Assembly (NCBI GenBank): GCA_029256565.1 | Contig: JAQSXQ010000185.1 | Span: forward strand, 1-5,790 | Length of the DNA stretch: 5,790 nt | Source: Mycobacterium sp. | GTDB lineage: Bacteria; Actinomycetota; Actinomycetes; Mycobacteriales; Mycobacteriaceae | Direction of reading: 5' to 3' | Part shown: piece after piece, positions 5,720 through 5,790 of the stretch | How the letters are laid out: every line of letters starts with the position of its first letter | Position numbering within the stretch: position 1 is the first letter of the stretch | Notes under the pieces: generated by a model | What the model was told of the DNA's origin: nothing | The model's database searches: none | The model's input: the letters and a program-made list of their open reading frames with translations, nothing else | Position numbers and translations under genes: made by a program

Positions 5720-5790
5720 ATGGGTGACGATGGATCAATGCATGCCCAGCGCGAGGACGCCGATTCCGACGTCGACCTCGCCGCGACGGC
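5720..5790 (+). CDS. trmB: tRNA (guanine-N7-)-methyltransferase, 5' end only
   Basis: Only 23 codons lie in the window, and the gene runs off the right edge. They read MGDDGSMHAQREDADSD followed by VDLAAT. The MxxxGxMHAQ pattern matches the N-terminus I remember for M. tuberculosis TrmB (Rv0208c), and divergent placement beside the two hypothetical genes and pckG agrees with that locus. TrmB methylates G46 of tRNA at N7 using S-adenosylmethionine; the catalytic domain is outside the window. Neither the ATG at 5720 nor the in-frame ATG at 5738 (MHAQ) has a clear Shine-Dalgarno, so the start is uncertain. The identification depends on a short extension plus synteny. Confidence 0.65.
   Translation, partial: MGDDGSMHAQREDADSDVDLAAT

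Overview
The window is high-GC actinobacterial DNA and most likely comes from a Mycolicibacterium-type (rapid-growing) mycobacterium. This rests on strong G/C third-position bias, a GTP-dependent PEP carboxykinase of mycobacterial type, a close FadD4-like acyl-CoA synthetase, and a gene order recalling the M. tuberculosis Rv0208c-Rv0214 neighbourhood (trmB, two conserved hypotheticals, pckA, then fadD4). The assignment uses remembered family sequences and synteny; no database was searched.

Layout, left to right. A complete minus-strand FadD4-like acyl-CoA synthetase fills 30-1550. A 255-bp gap (1551-1805) separates it from a divergent plus-strand gene and is unusually rich in perfect short inverted repeats. 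The plus-strand gene (1806-2543) encodes a probable Fe(II)/2-oxoglutarate-type dioxygenase with a visible HxD...H iron triad. It converges on pckG (minus strand, 2570-4399) across only 26 bp, which hold a GGGCCC/GGGCCC hairpin. Upstream of pckG, a 116-bp AT-richer gap carries a good Shine-Dalgarno, a possible -10, a nested inverted repeat overlapping that -10, and a CRP/GlxR-like site. Two overlapping minus-strand genes follow: a 278-residue protein with a Gly-rich membrane hairpin (4516-5352) and an unrecognised 115-residue protein (5331-5678). At the right edge the first 23 codons of a plus-strand trmB (from 5720) diverge from them.

Function. PckG is the gluconeogenic entry enzyme, and an acyl-CoA synthetase nearby fits growth on fatty acids or host lipids, where carbon must pass from acetyl-CoA through oxaloacetate to PEP. 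The oxygenase sits where I recall M. tuberculosis having nadR and a methyltransferase gene, so it looks like a lineage-specific replacement or insertion; its substrate cannot be read from the sequence. The two small genes between pckG and trmB occupy the Rv0209/Rv0210 position but are much shorter than I recall those to be, and no nucleotide-binding P-loop is visible in them.

I found no tRNA, rRNA, CRISPR array, insertion sequence or phage feature, and no gene-free stretch above 300 bp. No clearly new multi-gene system is evident. The points most worth following up are the palindrome-dense divergent promoter, the pckG control region, the orphan oxygenase and the reduced membrane-protein gene pair.
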